Of a DNA stretch of 64,000 bases, positions 8,913 through 18,086 are shown one piece after another. The stretch lies in the NCBI GenBank assembly GCA_036004665.1, contig DASYRG010000003.1, positions 1 through 64,000 of the forward strand, in the 5' to 3' direction. The notes beneath the pieces were generated by a model. That model ran no database searches. It was not told the origin of the DNA and saw only the letters and a program-made list of their open reading frames with translations. A program made the translations under genes and the position numbers. Each line of letters starts with the position of its first letter. The first letter of the stretch is position 1. The stretch is from JACQGZ01 sp036004665 (GTDB taxonomy: Bacteria; Sysuimicrobiota; Sysuimicrobiia; Sysuimicrobiales; Humicultoraceae).

Positions 8913-10022
8913 GTGAACGAGGTCCTGGTCTACGGGACGCCGCCTGCCGTCCCGTCCATCCGACGGTTGATCTTCTCCGGTAGCGGCGGACCACTCTTTG
9001 GGATCTTCCTCCGAAACCTCTTCCTGAGTATCCTCACCCTCGGCATCTACTACTTCTGGGGCAAGGTCCGCGCCCGCCGCTATATCCTCGGCCACGTTGA
9101 GTTCGAAGGGGACCGTTTCGGGTACCACGCCACCGGCAGGGAACTCCTGCTGGGCTGGCTGAAGGTCTTCGGCTTCTTTGTGGTGCTTTTTGTCGTCAAC
9201 GCCGTCGTGCCATTGGTGTGGAACAGCCCTGTCGCCGCCGCCCTCCTCGCTCTCGGGGGGTATGCGGTGTTTCTCGTCGTCTACCCGATCGCCGTGGTCG
9301 GCTCGAGACGGTTCCGCCTCAGCCGCACCTCCTGGCGCGGGATTCGCTTCTCTTTCCGCGGGAGGGCGCGCGACTTCATCCGCCTCTACGTCGGCGGACT
9401 GCTTCTGAGCTCGCTCACCCTGGGGCTGTACTACGCGTTTTTCCAGAACAACGTTCGCCGCTTCCTGATCGCGCACTCCTATTTCGGGACCACCCGCTTC
9501 GGCTACGACGGAGACGGAGGAGACCTGCTGGGCATCTACATCCTTGCGGGCGTGGTGCTCTTCGGCGGCCTGTTCGCCCTGGGGATCGGGCTGGGTCTGG
9601 CAGTCCCACTCATCCTCTCGCTGGCCGAAGAGGCGGGATCACTTCCACTGTGGACTCCGGCCCTTCTTCTCATCCCCCTCGCGGTGGCAGCCGGGGTCGT
9701 GCTCTTCTGGATGTGGTTCCTGGCCGTGCGGCATCGCTACTACTGGGGGCGCACGACCGTGGAGGGGGCGCGTTTCCGCTCCAGCGCGACCGCGGGGAAG
9801 TTCCTGCGACTCTTCGCCGGCGACGCCATCCGGTTGATTCCCACCCTGGGTCTGGCCTGGCCATTCGTATTCATTCGTCATCTTCGGTTCACGTTTGCGA
9901 ACCTGGCTCTGGAAGGGTCCCTGGATATCGAAGCGATTCATCAGGAGGCGCAGACGGCCTCGGCGGCCGGGGAGAGCCTGGGCGAATTCTTCGGCCTCCT
10001 TGACCTCGACCTCGGATTGTGA
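8913..10022 (+). CDS. DUF898 (YjgN-like) multi-pass membrane protein
   Basis: The 369-residue protein contains three repeats of a membrane module built on 'TLG-aromatic' hairpins: ILTLGIYYFWGKVRARRYI, LTLGLYYAFFQNNVRRFLI and IPTLGLAWPFVFIRHLRF. Each is associated with a following or preceding short strand such as EGDRFGYHATG or GTTRFGYDGDG. This matches the DUF898/YjgN family, whose function is unknown. The GTG at 8913 is the first start after an in-frame stop at 8904. The M48 peptidase gene 26 bases downstream is a common partner of DUF898 genes, suggesting one envelope-related operon. Confidence 0.85.
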   Translation: MNEVLVYGTPPAVPSIRRLIFSGSGGPLFGIFLRNLFLSILTLGIYYFWGKVRARRYILGHVEFEGDRFGYHATGRELLLGWLKVFGFFVVLFVVNAVVPLVWNSPVAAALLALGGYAVFLVVYPIAVVGSRRFRLSRTSWRGIRFSFRGRARDFIRLYVGGLLLSSLTLGLYYAFFQNNVRRFLIAHSYFGTTRFGYDGDGGDLLGIYILAGVVLFGGLFALGIGLGLAVPLILSLAEEAGSLPLWTPALLLIPLAVAAGVVLFWMWFLAVRHRYYWGRTTVEGARFRSSATAGKFLRLFAGDAIRLIPTLGLAWPFVFIRHLRFTFANLALEGSLDIEAIHQEAQTASAAGESLGEFFGLLDLDLGL

Positions 10023-10047
10023 TCAGGGCGTCCGCGGCGGAAACGAG

Positions 10048-11151
10048 ATGAGCGACGGGCCCCCGCGCGTCTGGCAGGGCATCTACTACGACGGGCGCGC
10101 TGCGGCCCGCCATCCCGTCACCGTGACCGTGATGGAGACCGGGCTGCGCATCGTCCGGGGTGACGACACCTTTCTCTGGTGGCCCTTCGACGAGATCCGC
10201 CAGGCGGCCGGCGACGTGCCCGGAGAGGTGATGCGGCTGGAGCGTGGCCGCAACCCCGTCGAGTCGCTGGTTGTTCAGGACCCCGGACTGGCCGCGGCGA
10301 TGGCCGTCTTTGCGCCGCGGGCCGCCGGGAAGGTGATGATGCCGATGCGCGGCTGGCGGGTGGTCCGGCTGACGCTTCTGGCGGCCGGGGGAGCCGTCCT
10401 CCTCGGCGGCGTCCTCTATCTCTGGGGGATACCGGCGCTGGCGAACACCGTGGCCGCGCACATCCCGGTGGCCTGGGAAGAACGCCTTGGGGCGGCGGTC
10501 ATCGAGCCCGTGCTTGAGCAGACCACACGCTGCGCGGAGCCGGGCGGAGTGGCGGCCATCGAGCGCATTGTGCGGACTCTCTCGGCGTCCTCATCCTCTC
10601 CGTATACCTACCGGGTGACCGTGGTCAGAGTCCCACAGGTGAACGCCTTCGCCGCGCCGGGAGGCTCCATCGTCATCTTCCGGGGGTTGCTGGACAAGAC
10701 CCCCACCCCCGAGGCCCTCGCCGGCGTGATCTCGCACGAGATGCAGCACGTCATCCAGCGCCACGGCACCCGCAATCTGATCCGCGGTCTCTCCCTGCGC
10801 GCCCTCATCGCCATGATCTCGGGCGATGGCGGGCTCGGCCGGGTTCTGGAGACCGGCGGCGCGCTGGCGGCGCTGCGCTACACACGGGCCGACGAAGCCT
10901 CGGCCGACCTGGAAGGCCTGCGCATGCTCCAGGCGGCGCGCATCGATCCGCAGGGCATCATCACCTTCATGGAGACTCTCCTGAAGCAAGAAGGGGATCT
11001 CGCCAGGCCGCTCGTCTATCTCTCCAATCACCCGGCGACCGGGGACCGATTGGCTGCGCTGCGGCGCCGGGCTGCGGCGGTGCCCTATGCGCCTGTCCCG
11101 CTGCTCCCGGACTATCCCTGGACCGAGATCTCGAAGATCTGCACGCGCTGA
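10048..11151 (+). CDS. Membrane-anchored M48-family metallopeptidase
   Basis: The 367-residue protein has a cytoplasmic N-terminal region of about 105 residues, one membrane segment (LLAAGGAVLLGGVLYLWG), and then an M48 peptidase domain. The zinc motif HEMQH is at residues 230-234 and the likely third ligand lies in RADEASADLEG. The phrase NAFAAPGGSIVIFRGLL is typical of the HtpX/Oma1/YggG group, which degrade or process envelope proteins. Hydrophobicity places the catalytic domain outside. The ATG at 10048 follows GGCGGAAACGAG. Pairing with the DUF898 gene supports a shared envelope role. Confidence 0.88.
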   Translation: MSDGPPRVWQGIYYDGRAAARHPVTVTVMETGLRIVRGDDTFLWWPFDEIRQAAGDVPGEVMRLERGRNPVESLVVQDPGLAAAMAVFAPRAAGKVMMPMRGWRVVRLTLLAAGGAVLLGGVLYLWGIPALANTVAAHIPVAWEERLGAAVIEPVLEQTTRCAEPGGVAAIERIVRTLSASSSSPYTYRVTVVRVPQVNAFAAPGGSIVIFRGLLDKTPTPEALAGVISHEMQHVIQRHGTRNLIRGLSLRALIAMISGDGGLGRVLETGGALAALRYTRADEASADLEGLRMLQAARIDPQGIITFMETLLKQEGDLARPLVYLSNHPATGDRLAALRRRAAAVPYAPVPLLPDYPWTEISKICTR

Positions 11152-11245
11152 TGTAGCCTTCCTCCCTGAGCTCCTCAGGCTCAACCACCAGATGCCGGGA
11201 CCAGTCGGAGCGTGTAGAAGATCTCTCGGCCATGAGGTGGTTGCG

Positions 11246-12628
11246 ATGCTGAGCCGTGCCGCTGCGCTGGCAGCGTTCTTGGGCCTACTCGTGGCGATGG
11301 CGCCGTCCACAACGCGCGGAGCCCCGGGGGCCGCGCCGCCCACGCTCGTGCTTATCCTCGACGACGATCAGCGCGCCGACACGATCCAGTACATGCCGGT
11401 CTTGCAGCGTGAACTGGTCGCGCGCGGTGTCACCTTCACGAACGCCTTCGTCACCACGCCGCTGTGCTGTCCCAGCCGCGCGAGCCTGCTGCGCGGGCAG
11501 TACGCGCACAACACGGGGGTACTTACGAACGGCGGCGGCGACCGTCGAGGGAATCGGGAGGGGCACCACCCCGGCGGGGCGGAGGCCTTCGACGACCGCT
11601 CGACGCTGGCCACCTGGCTGCGCGGTACGGGCTACCGCACCGCCCTCTTCGGCAAGTACCTCAATGGGTACATGGGATTGACCACCCGCGTTCCCCCGGG
11701 ATGGGAGGAGTGGGTGGTCTTTGCCGGTGGATACTTCGGCTACCGGTTGAACGACAACGGCACGGTGCGCCGGATGGGGAACGCCCCGGACGAGTACGGG
11801 ACGGACGTGATCACGCGGCGGGCGGTGCAGTTCATCGAGCGCGGGGGGAGCAGCCCCCTCTTCGTCTACCTGGCGCCCTTCGCCCCGCACGCCCCCGCCA
11901 CGCCGCACCCACAGGATGCCGCAGCGTTTCGCGATCTGGCGCCCTGGCGGCCGCCCTCGTACAACGAGGCCGACGTCTCCGACAAGCCCGAGTGGGTGCG
12001 CCGGCTCCCTGCCCTCACCGCGGCGCGCCAGGCGCAGGGAGACGAGTTCCGCCGGCAACAACTGCGTGCCCTTCAGGCGGTGGACCGGTCGATCCGCCAG
12101 GTCATCGACGCGCTTAGCCGCACGGGCCGCCTCGAGAATGCCGTCATCGTCTTTACGGCCGACAATGGACTGAGTTGGGGAGAGCACCGGTGGCTGGACC
12201 GAAAATCCTGCCCCTACGAGGAGTGTGTGCGCGTCCCCTTCGTCGTCCGCGGTCCCGGATTCGCCTCCGGGCGGACCGAGGCCCGGTTCGTGCACAACAT
12301 CGATCTGGCCCCCACCTTCGCCGACCTGGCGGGCGTCCGCCCTGGGCTGACGGTGGATGGACGCAGTCTCGTCCCCCTGCTCCGCGGCGCCACGGCCGCC
12401 TGGCGGACTGAGATCCTGCTGGAGTACTGGGGTCAGCCCGCGCAGACCTGGACGGCCATCCGCACCGAGCGGTGGAAGTATGTCGAGTACGAGAACGGCG
12501 ACCGAGAGCTCTACGATTTTTCAGCCGATCCCTACGAGATGACGAACGTCGTCACCTCGCCGCAGGCCGCCGGCGTCCTCCCCGATCTGCGCCGCCGCCT
12601 CGAATTGCTGCGCCGTGAGGGGCGCTGA
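11246..12628 (+). CDS. Secreted type I (S1) sulfatase
   Basis: The 460-residue protein has a signal peptide (MLSRAAALAAFLGLLVAMAP) and an S1 sulfatase domain. The formylglycine motif C-x-P-S-R begins at Cys74 (LCCPSRASLLRG), metal ligands are in LILDDDQRAD, and FTADNGLSWGEH supplies the later metal-binding Asp/Asn. The double-Cys form resembles N-acetylglucosamine-6-sulfatase-like enzymes that desulfate glycosaminoglycan or polysaccharide sugars. No maturase gene lies nearby. Activity would require oxidation of Cys74 by a formylglycine-generating enzyme encoded elsewhere. GAGGTGG precedes the ATG at 11246, which was preferred to a Met further upstream. Confidence 0.88.
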   Translation: MLSRAAALAAFLGLLVAMAPSTTRGAPGAAPPTLVLILDDDQRADTIQYMPVLQRELVARGVTFTNAFVTTPLCCPSRASLLRGQYAHNTGVLTNGGGDRRGNREGHHPGGAEAFDDRSTLATWLRGTGYRTALFGKYLNGYMGLTTRVPPGWEEWVVFAGGYFGYRLNDNGTVRRMGNAPDEYGTDVITRRAVQFIERGGSSPLFVYLAPFAPHAPATPHPQDAAAFRDLAPWRPPSYNEADVSDKPEWVRRLPALTAARQAQGDEFRRQQLRALQAVDRSIRQVIDALSRTGRLENAVIVFTADNGLSWGEHRWLDRKSCPYEECVRVPFVVRGPGFASGRTEARFVHNIDLAPTFADLAGVRPGLTVDGRSLVPLLRGATAAWRTEILLEYWGQPAQTWTAIRTERWKYVEYENGDRELYDFSADPYEMTNVVTSPQAAGVLPDLRRRLELLRREGR

Positions 12629-12638
12629 GGCGACCGGC

Positions 12639-13405
12639 CTAGCAGTTCCCTCCTGAGAGTCGCCCCCGGCTGATCTCGGCCCAGCGGTCAGCGACGTCTT
12701 CCGGGGTGGGCGCACTGCCGAGGGAGACGTCCTCAGTACCCGGCGCAACCTGCTCGGGGAGTAGTTCTCAGGGTGAGTCTGGCGGCGGAGCATTCGGGTG
12801 GCGGCCACAGGCGAGATGGCATTGATGTGGATTCCGGTGCCCGCGACCTCCGCGGTCAGGGCGTTCATCAGCCCGAACTGAGCGGCCCTTGCCGACCGCG
12901 TAAGCCGTCAGTCCTGGCATCGCCGCTTCCGGATACATGGCCACGCCCGAAATGGTAAAGACGATCCGGCCGTCTCCCTCGGGCCGCATCTTCGCCAGGG
13001 CGGCGCGGGACAGCCAGAACGGGGCCTGAACGTTGACCAGCGTCATGCGTTCCCACAGTGCCGGCTCGATCTGCGCGATGTCCTCGTAGGAGATGATCGC
13101 CGCGTTGTGGATCAGGATGTCGATGCGGCCAAAGCGACCCAGCACGAAGGCGATCAGGTCCTCGCAGCTCTGCCTCGTTTCCACGTTGATGTCAGTCGCC
13201 TCGGCCACTCCTCCCTCGCCACGGATCTCATCCGCCGCCGCCCTCGCCACCGCAGGATGGTACCCACTGCCGTCCAGCGCCACGCCCGCGTCATGGACCA
13301 CGACACGAGCGCCACGCGCCGCCAGCAGCCGGGCATAGGCGTGTCCGAGCCCCGCCCGGAGCCGGTGACGAGCGCCGCCTGGCCGTCGAATCGGATCGTC
13401 TGCAT
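12639..13405 (-). pseudogene. Frameshifted short-chain dehydrogenase/reductase (SDR) gene
   Basis: Reading on the minus strand from ATG 13405 gives the SDR start MQTIRFDGQAALVTGSGRG. The match then moves to another frame for LGHAYARLLAARGARVVVHD and the central NAAIISYEDI and AYAVGKG segments, then to a third frame for FGLMNALTAEVAG, then shifts again for EQVAPGTEDVSLGSAPTPEDV and a stop at 12639. The three single-base shifts lie in short homopolymers: a C run near 13350-13353, a GGG/CCC run near 12886, and a C run near 12756. The catalytic Tyr and Lys (Y-x3-K in AYAVGK) remain. Either the gene is decayed or this patch has sequencing errors. Confidence 0.8.
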
Positions 13406-13415
13406 GACCTCCGCC

Positions 13416-14546
13416 TTAATCGTACAGAAACGGCGCCGAGGTCGACGCCGAACTCGGTCCGGACCGAGTAGCTGTTACAATTCCCAGCCACGGCCGCCCC
13501 CTGGGTACGAGGTAGGATGGCCGTTCCTCACTGACACGTCCGTGGTAGCGAGAGCCAGAATAGAGCTTGGCCTCGTAGCCATTGTGCGCTCGGCACCGCA
13601 GTGGGATGTTCTCCGCCGTCGACTCACCACCCACGGCATGCGGCACGACGTGGTGAAACTCCAGGAAGCCGCCTTCCATACATCGGCGGCCTTTGCGGCT
13701 CACATAGGCGCAGCGCCCGCCGTCACGCAGCCAGACCTCGCGCCTAACCGCGGCAGGGATATGACGCGACCTGGGGGCCGTTCCCCGTCTCCCTCGGGGG
13801 CGCTCGGTGGCGGCGACTTTCTGCCTGGCCAGGCTCTCTAACAACGCCGTCAGCGCCCGATCGAAGATCGCCGCCGGATCCCCGCCGGGGATCTGATGAC
13901 GTAAGAGATCCTGGGCCAGCCTGAGCTTCTCGACCATCTCGGAGCTTGCCGTAAACTGGACCTTATAGCGCTGAGGCGCCAGCGGGGTGACGACAGCGGG
14001 GGCGGTTCTAGGCGGTGCCGTGACTGGAGATGGCGGGTCCAGTGTGGCCGACGCCGAAGTCGGTCCGGGCCGAGTTGCCGCTGCACGTTCCAGAGCGGCC
14101 GCGCCGGGGCGGGCTGTGGGGAGCCGGCGGACGGAGGTCGGGACCGGTGGCTGCGGGCGCAGCCCTGCGACGAACTCCTCGACCTGGCGCTTGCTTCGGT
14201 GCCGGGCCCTGTCGAGCAGTTCCTGATGGTTCTCGGCCGTGAGGTGGGCGGCGAGCAGGCTCACGGTCGTCAGGTTCACTGATCCATCCTCAAGCCTCTC
14301 CAAAACGATCGGGAACCGCCGGACAAGACGGGCCGCCTCGATGCGCCCGTAGGCGGCGTGCTCGGAGAGATGGAGGATCTGCATGCAGTAGGTGAACAAC
14401 GAGGAGCAGCCTTCGGCGAGGTAGAGGCGGCGGTGGTCCAGTTCGGCAAGGTGAGCAACGAGCGCCGCGGTCGCTTTCCGTTCGTGCTGGGCCAAGCCCC
14501 TCACGCGCGCCAGCAATTCAGTGTTGGAGGGTGTCTTCAGATTCAT
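13416..14546 (-). CDS. HNH endonuclease, 13E12/DUF222-like architecture
   Basis: The 376-residue protein has a helical N-terminal region, a Pro/Ala/Thr-rich linker at about residues 130-185, a second helical block, and a C-terminal HNH nuclease domain: RDGGRCAYVS, then FHHVVPHAVGGESTAENIPL and CRAHNGYEAK, carrying the paired His, Asn and His residues. This is the plan of 13E12/DUF222-like HNH proteins, which are often multicopy and selfish. The start at 14546 follows a promoter with leaderless geometry. Palindromic repeat copies occur in the linker, at the C-terminus and upstream of the promoter. The pseudogene lies ten bases downstream on the same strand. Confidence 0.85.
   Translation of the reverse strand: MNLKTPSNTELLARVRGLAQHERKATAALVAHLAELDHRRLYLAEGCSSLFTYCMQILHLSEHAAYGRIEAARLVRRFPIVLERLEDGSVNLTTVSLLAAHLTAENHQELLDRARHRSKRQVEEFVAGLRPQPPVPTSVRRLPTARPGAAALERAAATRPGPTSASATLDPPSPVTAPPRTAPAVVTPLAPQRYKVQFTASSEMVEKLRLAQDLLRHQIPGGDPAAIFDRALTALLESLARQKVAATERPRGRRGTAPRSRHIPAAVRREVWLRDGGRCAYVSRKGRRCMEGGFLEFHHVVPHAVGGESTAENIPLRCRAHNGYEAKLYSGSRYHGRVSEERPSYLVPRGRPWLGIVTATRSGPSSASTSAPFLYD
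13451..13485 (+). repeat. HNH-associated palindromic repeat, copy 1 (inside the HNH 3' end)
   Basis: A perfect inverted repeat with half-site ACTCGGTCC is followed by GTTACAATT. It matches copy 2 at 31 of 35 positions in the same orientation. It encodes part of the HNH C-terminal tail (ATRSGPSSAS). Confidence 0.8.
14057..14091 (+). repeat. HNH-associated palindromic repeat, degenerate copy 3 (inside the HNH linker)
   Basis: This diverged copy of the repeats at 13451 and 14775 shares the core CGGTCCGG and the preceding CGACGCCG with copy 1. It encodes ATRPGPTSAS, almost the same peptide as copy 1, so the protein carries the repeat twice. Confidence 0.6.
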
Positions 14547-14552
14547 GTCCGA

Positions 14553-14581
14553 TATATACCATGGCGATTTCGGACCGCCAA
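14553..14581 (-). promoter_or_regulatory. Leaderless promoter of the HNH gene
   Basis: On the minus strand TTGGCG (14581-14576) is separated by 17 bases from TATATA (14558-14553). Six bases then precede the ATG at 14546. The predicted transcription start coincides with the start codon, and no Shine-Dalgarno sequence is present. Confidence 0.6.
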
Positions 14582-14773
14582 GGAATGCCCGCCAGGCAGC
14601 CGCACCCACGCTGACCTTCCCGCAGTCTCCCTTCCATCAAAATCCTGCGGGCGGCGATCCTGGAGTCTCTTATCGCCATTCAGGAGCGACGCGTCTGGCA
14701 TGTAGGTGTTCGTGCAAAAAGATCGTCAAGTCACCATTTCGTGGGACTGAAAAAACCCACGTGTTATCCGATG
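14582..14773. other. Intergenic spacer between HNH and ylxM
   Basis: No gene was found in this stretch. The only structure seen is an inverted repeat CGTGGG/CCCACG at 14740-14745 and 14756-14761 with a loop containing six A residues. On the minus strand those become T residues, but they fall inside the loop, so it is not a convincing terminator. Confidence 0.5.
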
Positions 14774-14774
14774 C

Positions 14775-14809
14775 AACTCGGTCCGGACCGAGTTGTCGTT
14801 ACAATTTCC
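14775..14809 (+). repeat. HNH-associated palindromic repeat, copy 2 (upstream of HNH)
   Basis: A perfect palindrome spans 14774-14795 (half-site CAACTCGGTCC). It is followed by GTTACAATT as in copy 1. Copies 1 and 2 are direct repeats about 1.3 kb apart that bracket the HNH gene. This copy ends 20 bases upstream of the ylxM -35 element and could affect that promoter. Confidence 0.8.
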
Positions 14810-14829
14810 CGGTTCGGAGCAGCGTCACC

Positions 14830-14857
14830 TTGACACGCTGGCGACTGTTGGTATGAT
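14830..14857 (+). promoter_or_regulatory. Strong sigma-70 type promoter of the ylxM-ffh operon
   Basis: A consensus TTGACA (14830-14835), a 16-base spacer ending in TGG, and TATGAT (14852-14857) give a canonical promoter with an extended -10. Transcription should start near 14864, leaving a leader of only a few bases before the ATG at 14868. Confidence 0.85.
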
Positions 14858-14867
14858 GTAAAGGTAG

Positions 14868-15185
14868 ATGACTTTACGGAGAAAAGCAGGATCCGACACA
14901 GCCACAGTGGGGCGTGCCCTCGACGAACGGCTGCTCCTGATCCAGCTCCTCGATACCTACGGGAGCCTCCTCACGGTGAGACAGCGGCGAACCATGCAGC
15001 TCTACTACCTGGACGACCTCTCGCTCGGGGAGATCGGCCAGCGGCAAAGGGTCACCCGGCAAGCGGTGCGCGACAGTTTGCAGCGTTCGATCGGGGAACT
15101 CCGGCACCTCGAGCGGCACCTGGGCCTGGTCCGGGACGGCCGCGGTCGACGGGGGCGGGGTAGGGGGGACGGGGACAGGACATGA
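14868..15185 (+). CDS. ylxM: YlxM/p13-like helix-turn-helix protein
   Basis: The 105-residue protein has a sigma-region-4-like helix-turn-helix: LLDTYGSLLTVRQRRTMQLYYLDDLSLGEIGQRQ with recognition segment VTRQAVRDSLQRSI. This is the YlxM family normally encoded next to ffh, linked to the signal recognition particle. The C-terminus is an Arg/Gly-rich basic tail (DGRGRRGRGRGDGDR) that could contact RNA. The ATG at 14868 lies almost at the predicted transcription start. The methyltransferase gene follows with an ATGA overlap. Confidence 0.85.
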   Translation: MTLRRKAGSDTATVGRALDERLLLIQLLDTYGSLLTVRQRRTMQLYYLDDLSLGEIGQRQRVTRQAVRDSLQRSIGELRHLERHLGLVRDGRGRRGRGRGDGDRT

Positions 15186-15803
15186 CCGCCCACTACTTCA
15201 CGCCGGTGGCCGAGAGCCCTCACCGCAGACGGACCCTGACGGCGACGCTGCGGGGACGGCGGTTTGCGCTGGAGACCGACCGCGCGGTCTTCGCGCAGCG
15301 AGGCATCGACCGGGGATCGCGTCTCTTGATTGAGCGCATGCCGGTGGGGCCGCGCGACAACATCCTGGACTTGGGCTGCGGCTACGGGGTGATCGGGCTG
15401 GCTGCGGCGGCGCTGGCGCCGCAGGGGTGGGCGCACCTGGTTGACGTCAACGAGCGGGCGGTCGCGCTGGCCCGGGAGAACGCGGCGCGCAACGGAATCG
15501 CCAACGTCACCGCCCACCTGGGCGACGGCGTCGAGCCGGTGGCTGATCTTCGCTTCGACCTGGTGCTGACCAATCCTCCGATTCGGGCAGGACGGACGAC
15601 CGTGCTGGGCTTCTTCACCGGCGCACACAGTGTCTTGCGCCGAGGAGGCCAGTTCCTCTTCGTCGCTCGCACCGGGCAGGGCGCCCGCACGCTGGCCCGG
15701 CACGCCGAGGCGCTCTTCGGGGGCGTGGCCGAGCTGGCCAAGGGTGGAGGATTCCGCGTCTATCTGGCAACCAAGGCGGCCGCGGGGCGAGGGCACACGG
15801 CCG

Positions 15804-15811
<8 letters not shown>
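15182..15811 (+). CDS. Class I SAM-dependent methyltransferase, RsmC-like
   Basis: The 209-residue protein has the SAM-binding motif ILDLGCGYGVIGLAAA near residue 60, an acidic motif II VDVNERAVALARENAARNG, and the target-base motif TNPPIRAG near residue 131. These define the small-methyltransferase (MTS) group that includes RsmC, which methylates 16S rRNA guanine N2. The protein corresponds to the catalytic half of E. coli RsmC and is likely a nucleic-acid N-methyltransferase. It is coupled to ylxM by an ATGA overlap and overlaps ffh by eight bases. This insertion between ylxM and ffh is uncommon. Confidence 0.82.
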
Positions 15812-17137
<1,326 letters not shown>

Positions 17138-17159
<22 letters not shown>

Positions 17160-17416
17160 TGCGGTTGGGAGCGCGGGGCCAGCCGTTCTACCGGTTGGTG
17201 GTCGCCGACTCGCGCTCGCCGCGGAGCGGACGATACATCGAGGCGATCGGGTACTACAACCCGACCACCGAGCCCTCCACCATCAAGGTGGACGAGGCGA
17301 AGGCGCTGGGCTGGCTGCGCAAGGGGGCGCGTCCCTCCGATGCCGCCCGGGTGCTGTTGACGCGAAGCGGAGTGCTGGCCAAGTGGGAAACGCGGAAGAA
17401 AGACGCCCAGACCTGA
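17138..17416 (+). CDS. rpsP: 30S ribosomal protein bS16
   Basis: The 92-residue protein begins with the family signature AVKIRLMRLGARGQPFYRLV and continues with DSRSPRSGRYIEAIGYYNP, typical of bS16, an assembly protein of the 30S body. The ATG lies inside the ffh 3' end behind CCCAAAGGAGGC, a strong Shine-Dalgarno sequence. The stop forms a CTGA overlap with khpA. Confidence 0.97.
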
Positions 17417-17643
17417 AGGGCCTCGTCGAGTACGTCGCCCGCGGCCTGGTCGATCGCCCCGACGCGGTCGAGGTCCACGAGGTGGACGACGAGCGCGGCA
17501 TCACCCTGAAGGTGCGCGTCGCCCCGGAGGACATGGGCAAGGTGATCGGCCGGGGCGGGCGCATCGTCCTCGCGCTACGCACGGTGGTGCGGGCGGCGGC
17601 GGGCCGCACCGGCCGGCGCGTCTCAGTGGAGATCGTCGGATAG
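17413..17643 (+). CDS. khpA: KH-domain RNA-binding protein KhpA (CTG start proposed)
   Basis: The 76-residue protein has a single KH domain with the nucleic-acid loop VIGRGGR. KhpA forms an RNA chaperone with KhpB in Gram-positive bacteria and sits in this same rpsP-rimM context. The proposed start is CTG 17413 within a CTGA overlap with rpsP. It gives (M)KGLVEYVARGLVDRPDAVEV, which is where family members normally begin. The alternative GTG at 17383 would overlap rpsP by 34 bases and add ten charged residues without family support. Confidence 0.88.
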   Translation: MKGLVEYVARGLVDRPDAVEVHEVDDERGITLKVRVAPEDMGKVIGRGGRIVLALRTVVRAAAGRTGRRVSVEIVG

Positions 17644-17662
17644 GGATGTCCTGGAGGGTGGA

Positions 17663-18067
17663 ATGGCGATTACGGTAGCACGGCCGGTGGTGATCAAGGC
17701 CATCGTCACCGAGAGCTTCAAACGGCTCTACACGCAGGAACTGCAGACGGCGATCGGCCGGGTGGAGGAACTGATGAACCAGCTCGACGCCCAGATCCGC
17801 CGCACCGAACTGGAGCGGCAGATCACGCCGCAGGCCCGGGCCATTCGCCAGCAGCTGGAGTTGGAGCGCGCGCGGCAGGAGTCGGCGCGGCTTGAACTTC
17901 AGGCCCGCCTGCGAGAAGCCGACACCCTCGAGCTGAACAGCGAGTTCCCTCAGGGGACGATCGACAGCTTCACCGAGGTGAAGATCGGCGACAACCTCTT
18001 TCAGAAGATCGGCCGCACCGAGATCGTGGTGAAAGACGGCATCATCGTCGAGGTCCGCGAAGAGTGA
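17663..18067 (+). CDS. ylqD: YlqD family protein
   Basis: The 134-residue protein matches the YlqD family in location, between khpA and rimM as in Bacillus, and in layout. A beta-rich start (MAITVARPVVIKAIVTESFK) is followed by a central coiled coil at about residues 30-90 and a C-terminal segment GDNLFQKIGRTEIVVKDGII. Its function is unknown. The ATG follows GGAGGGTGG. Location in the operon suggests a role linked to ribosome or RNA metabolism. Confidence 0.85.
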   Translation: MAITVARPVVIKAIVTESFKRLYTQELQTAIGRVEELMNQLDAQIRRTELERQITPQARAIRQQLELERARQESARLELQARLREADTLELNSEFPQGTIDSFTEVKIGDNLFQKIGRTEIVVKDGIIVEVREE

Positions 18068-18086
18068 GTGGGGAGGTGCGCGAGGA

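Noticed and set aside
11165..11179. CCTGAG-CTC-CTCAGG stem-loop after the M48 gene as a terminator
   Set aside because: Only six base pairs with a three-base loop and no T tract; the sulfatase gene may simply be co-transcribed.
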